The position numbers were made by a program, and so were the translations under genes. A stretch of 60,000 nucleotides of DNA from Neocallimastix lanati (nom. inval.) (Eukaryota; Neocallimastigomycota; Neocallimastigomycetes; Neocallimastigales; Neocallimastigaceae). The DNA is taken from positions 241,501 to 301,500 of the forward strand of contig JACVTC010000042.1 in NCBI GenBank assembly GCA_016946835.1. Direction: 5' to 3'. The stretch's first letter is position 1. Every line of letters begins with the position of its first letter. Under the pieces are notes generated by a model, which worked only from the letters and a program-made list of their open reading frames with translations, made no database searches and was not told the origin of the DNA. Of the stretch, positions 56,986 to 60,000 are shown piece after piece.

Positions 56986-57738
56986 AGAAGGTAATAATAC
57001 CTTCATATATAGAGTTAGCCATCTAATTGGGTATGGTGAGTACATTTTTAGGTAGTAATAAAGGAAAGGTCTCCTTTTCCTATACAGTAGCGGTTTGTAC
57101 TGTAAGGAAATGCAGTATTTCACGTGAAAATATAGGTTATCCGAATGTAGCTCTAGCGAATAAGGAACTCTTGGTCACCGAAGGTCTCGAGGTTCTTCAA
57201 TATTATATATTGAAGTAAAATTATATACTTTTAATTTTAATAATGGGTTTTAACAGTTTGTTTATCCCAAACAAAATTGGTTATAGCAGTCATGTTTCTT
57301 TTATGCTTGATTATATAAAACTGCTATTGAAAACATAAAATAATTTTTTTTTTTATGTTTTAATGGATCACTTTTGCCGGTTTTTGAATGTTGTAAGGCA
57401 TAAAAAAGTGATATTGATTTTTAATTAAATAATACTAAATATTGTATTTATGCAGAAGTTTATAATAAAGAATAAGTTTATAATAATATTTTGTTAATCA
57501 TTTTAATTTAATTTCCAAGTACGTTGTTGACCGTTACTGGTAAGCTGTAACATTAGACCTACACCTCAGCCCTTTGGTTGATAAACCAAATGAACGGTAA
57601 CACAGGAAGGAAGAAATTAAAGTGTATTCTATAAAATATTTATTAATCAAAATCCTTATTATAATTCTTAATTTTGTGAAATAAGAATGTCCATTTTGTT
57701 AACTCTATCCTATTTTTATTTATACATAAGGCACAAAA
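56986..57738 (+). other. Untranslated leader of element F with a less AT-rich island
   Basis: 57000-57210 is much richer in G and C than its surroundings and is open on the plus strand for 63 codons (57027-57218), but the product resembles nothing I know. Hairpins: CTTCAATAT/ATATTGAAG (57194-57214), ATAGCAGT/ACTGCTAT (about 57283-57326), ATCACTTTT/AAAAGTGAT (57366-57413), TTTGGTT/AACCAAA (57573-57590). It may be a structured leader for packaging or translation. Confidence 0.5.
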
Positions 57739-58596
57739 ATGGATTTCAATATTAATAAACAAGCAATTTCCTCAAGTGAAGTTAATAATTCCTATCTCCA
57801 TAATGAAAATGCATCCAAACTTATTACTGCAATTGCTGACTTCATTCCTGCTTTCTTTTCTCCTAATGGTGTCCTCCAAAAGAAAAATGAAAATAATAAA
57901 CTAAATATCTTAGAAATTTTAATTCAAAGTGAAGATTTCTTTAAGGAGCATCCAAATTCTTTTCAAAAGGATGAACTAAAAAGCTCTTTTGTTATTAATA
58001 AATTTACTGGTACCGCTAGAAAATGGGGTCTCTCTCTTTTAACTGATGGTACTCTAAAGAACCTTAAATTTAGTAAGTTTAAGAAGCTCTTACTGGATAA
58101 CTTTGATATTGGGAATGAAAGGAAGCAAAAATATGTCATCATGGAAAAGTTGTGGAAATTGAAACAACTTCAATTAGGAAATGTTGCTGAATATGCTATT
58201 GAATTTCGGAGATTGGCTGGACGTTTAGGATGGCCCGACGAAGTTTTAATTAATATCATCGGTAAGGGTCTACTTGACAAAGTCCGCGAAGAGTTTGATA
58301 AACTCGAAAAGCCATCTACTCTTTTTGAAGCTACCAACATTATTATTAGAATTGATAAGAAGTGTTTTTTGGAAAGTCGTCTACGCCACAAACAAAAAAA
58401 TAAATTTAATGGAAAAATGTCGTTTCATAGGAAGAGAAACGATTTATTAAAATCAGAAAAGAATTCTAAACATTCTCATTTTAGAAAAAATAAGTCTAAA
58501 AACGACAAACTTTCAGCAAATTACACCCCGAATATTAAAACAACAATCACAACTACCTTGATATTAATGGAAGAAATATTAAGGCAAATTTATTAA
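57739..58596 (+). CDS. gag: Element F Gag
   Basis: 285 codons from ATG 57739 (MDFNINKQ). Retrotransposon Gag signature: FTGTARKWGLSLL, a QLQLGNVAEYAIEFRRLAG segment, then LGWPDEVLINIIGKGLLDKV. The tail is basic (Lys/Arg/Asn) without a CCHC knuckle. It is similar in layout and in the LGWP motif to element B Gag. The end runs out of frame relative to protease, probably by an indel near 58550, since no canonical slippery site lies in the overlap. Confidence 0.88.
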   Translation: MDFNINKQAISSSEVNNSYLHNENASKLITAIADFIPAFFSPNGVLQKKNENNKLNILEILIQSEDFFKEHPNSFQKDELKSSFVINKFTGTARKWGLSLLTDGTLKNLKFSKFKKLLLDNFDIGNERKQKYVIMEKLWKLKQLQLGNVAEYAIEFRRLAGRLGWPDEVLINIIGKGLLDKVREEFDKLEKPSTLFEATNIIIRIDKKCFLESRLRHKQKNKFNGKMSFHRKRNDLLKSEKNSKHSHFRKNKSKNDKLSANYTPNIKTTITTTLILMEEILRQIY

Positions 58597-60000
58597 TTGA
58601 TTCGGGTTCTGCCAGAAGTTTTATTTGTAAAAACTTCGCAAATTCTAATAAATTACCTGTGTTAGGACTTAATTCTCAAATCAAAATCCAACTTCCTAAT
58701 GGGAAAAGTATGAATATCAGACAAACTACTAAGCCCCTTAAATTAAAATTTATGGATCATAAGGAAACTTTTGAATTCTGCATTGCTAATCTATCTCTTC
58801 AGGGCATTAATGGTATTCTTGGAAGGGATTGGTTATCCGTTCACAATCCTTTCAGATTATAAAAATAATAGAATCTACTTCCTTGGTAGATACTGTGGCT
58901 CACATTGCCCATCCTCCAAAAGTAATAAGTTTTTTAGTCAAAATAAAAATATTACTGCTTCAATGTTGGATAATTCAAAAGAAGATTCAGTATTACCAAA
59001 TTCGGCTTTTGATACAGATATCCCAGATTCTGATTTATGTGCTGCAATGATTGATTCAGAAGAAGTAAACACTGACGTTCAGGGAAAAGAAGAGATTATT
59101 AATAAACGCTATTCGGATCATAAAATAGTATTTGAAAAGAAACAAGCTGAGAACTTACCACCCCATTGTGACTATGATATTACTATTGAGCTTATTCCTG
59201 GTGGACAACTCTATTTTGGTCCAATATACTCTCTTACTGTACAAGAAATGAAAGCTTTAAAGGATTATATTAAGGAAAACTTAAAAAAGGAATTCATTAG
59301 AAAGTCAAAATCACCAGCAGGTGCTCCTGTATTATTTGTAATGAAACTCGATGGTACCCTTAGACTCTGTGTAGATTATCACCGATTAAATGCTATCACA
59401 ATCCATAATAGCTACCCAATTCCAAGAATAAATGACTTGATTGAATCTTTTCAAGGAGCTAAGATATTTACTCATCTTGACCTTAGATCTGCTTATAACC
59501 TAATCAGAGTTAAAGAAGGTCACGAATATCTTACTGCTTTTAGAACCCCTTTAGGACATTTCGAATATCTCGTTATGCCTTTTGGACTTCGAAATGCCCC
59601 CTCGGTTTTTCAACGTTTTGTACAAGATATCTTCAGTGATATCATTGGTTCTTTCGTGCAAGTCTATCTGGACGACATCATTATTACTCTAACAACGAAA
59701 AAGAACATATTAAACATGTTAGGATAGTTCTTCAACTTCTCATCAACAATGGATTATACGCTAAATTAGAGAAATGTGACTTCCATGTTACTAAAACCAC
59801 TTTCTTAGGCTTCACTGTTTCTGTAGATGGTCTCACTATGGATAAAGATAAGGTAAAATCTGTTCTGGATTGGCCTATTCCGAAGAATCAAAAGGAATTA
59901 CAAAGTTTTCTAGGCTTATGTAATTTCTATCGAAAGTTTATCAATAATTTTGTCAAAAATATGGAACCTCTTCGTCGACTTTTAAGGAAAAATAATACAT
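58539..60000 (+). pseudogene. pol: Element F protease and reverse transcriptase, frameshifted, continues beyond the window
   Basis: Protease in the -1 frame to 58862: LLIDSGSARSF (active-site D-S-G) and GILGRDWLSVHNPF. A shift near 58855 returns to the gag frame for pre-RT LPPHCDYDI (59155) and RT: RLCVDYHRLN, LDLRSAYNLIRV, LVMPFGLRNAP, VYLDDIII. After YLDDIII one T appears to be missing near 59685; the next frame continues with EKEHIKHVR, LEKCDF, FLGFTVS, FLGLCNFYRKF up to position 60000. Three frame breaks make this copy defective, or some are sequencing errors. RNase H and integrase would lie outside. Confidence 0.85.

Noticed and set aside
58500-58596. Programmed -1 frameshift at gag/pro of element F
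   Set aside because: In the overlap, which opens only after a -1 stop at 58536-58538, no X XXY YYZ heptamer is in phase; compensating indels are more likely because RT is back in the gag frame.

Overview
The window is a very AT-rich eukaryotic sequence with homopolymer runs of 20-50 nt, many short AT-rich GT..AG introns, low-complexity Asn/Lys- and Thr/Ser-rich proteins and dense LTR retrotransposons. A secreted leucine-rich-repeat protein carrying a fungal-type CBM18 chitin-binding module, together with chromodomain Ty3/gypsy elements, points to an early-diverging fungus. An anaerobic gut fungus (Neocallimastigomycetes) is my best guess; this is inference from style and content, since no species marker is present.

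Left part (about 0.2-24.5 kb). A minus-strand gene (491-10777) can be modelled as 30 exons. All 29 introns are in phase 2, most exons encode one LRR, one exon carries a CBM18 domain, and the last exon ends in a long Thr-Ser-Thr-Lys repeat. The whole locus is duplicated in tandem (about 220-13640 and 15565-24470). The second copy lost about 3.7 kb by a fusion inside exons that breaks the frame, gained a 219-bp tandem duplication of one LRR exon, and received a 1.3-kb non-autonomous LTR element. Between the copies lie relics of an ankyrin-repeat gene and a gypsy reverse transcriptase.

Middle (24.5-27.3 kb). Minisatellites, including a 1.8-kb array of the same unit found in an intron of the LRR gene, and one tRNA-Gly(TCC) gene.

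Right part (27.8-60 kb). Nested LTR retrotransposons. Element B has been split by an inversion, leaving its pol and 3' LTR on the minus strand (27845-31871) and its 5' LTR, gag and protease on the plus strand (32416-41101). Its 5' LTR is interrupted by element A (32805-38061, TSD TTATT) and by a solo LTR (38100-39163, TSD AAAAG). Element D (44026-49415) lies in a duplicated and inverted block of older LTRs. Element F starts with its 5' LTR at 54969 and runs off the window end.

The main observations concern how these elements are primed and expressed. A, B and F each carry a 10-12 nt sequence just after the 5' LTR that is perfectly complementary to a site 30-45 nt downstream of a TATA box in their own LTR, the signature of Tf1-type self-priming. 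The 1.3-kb element has a primer site matching the 5' half of tRNA-Lys(CUU), and D has a conventional TGG-type site. B and D have textbook -1 frameshift signals at the gag/pro junction. A and D both keep gag, protease and integrase but have no reverse transcriptase or RNase H, although each has LTRs that look identical to each other, so both probably moved recently using reverse transcriptase supplied in trans.
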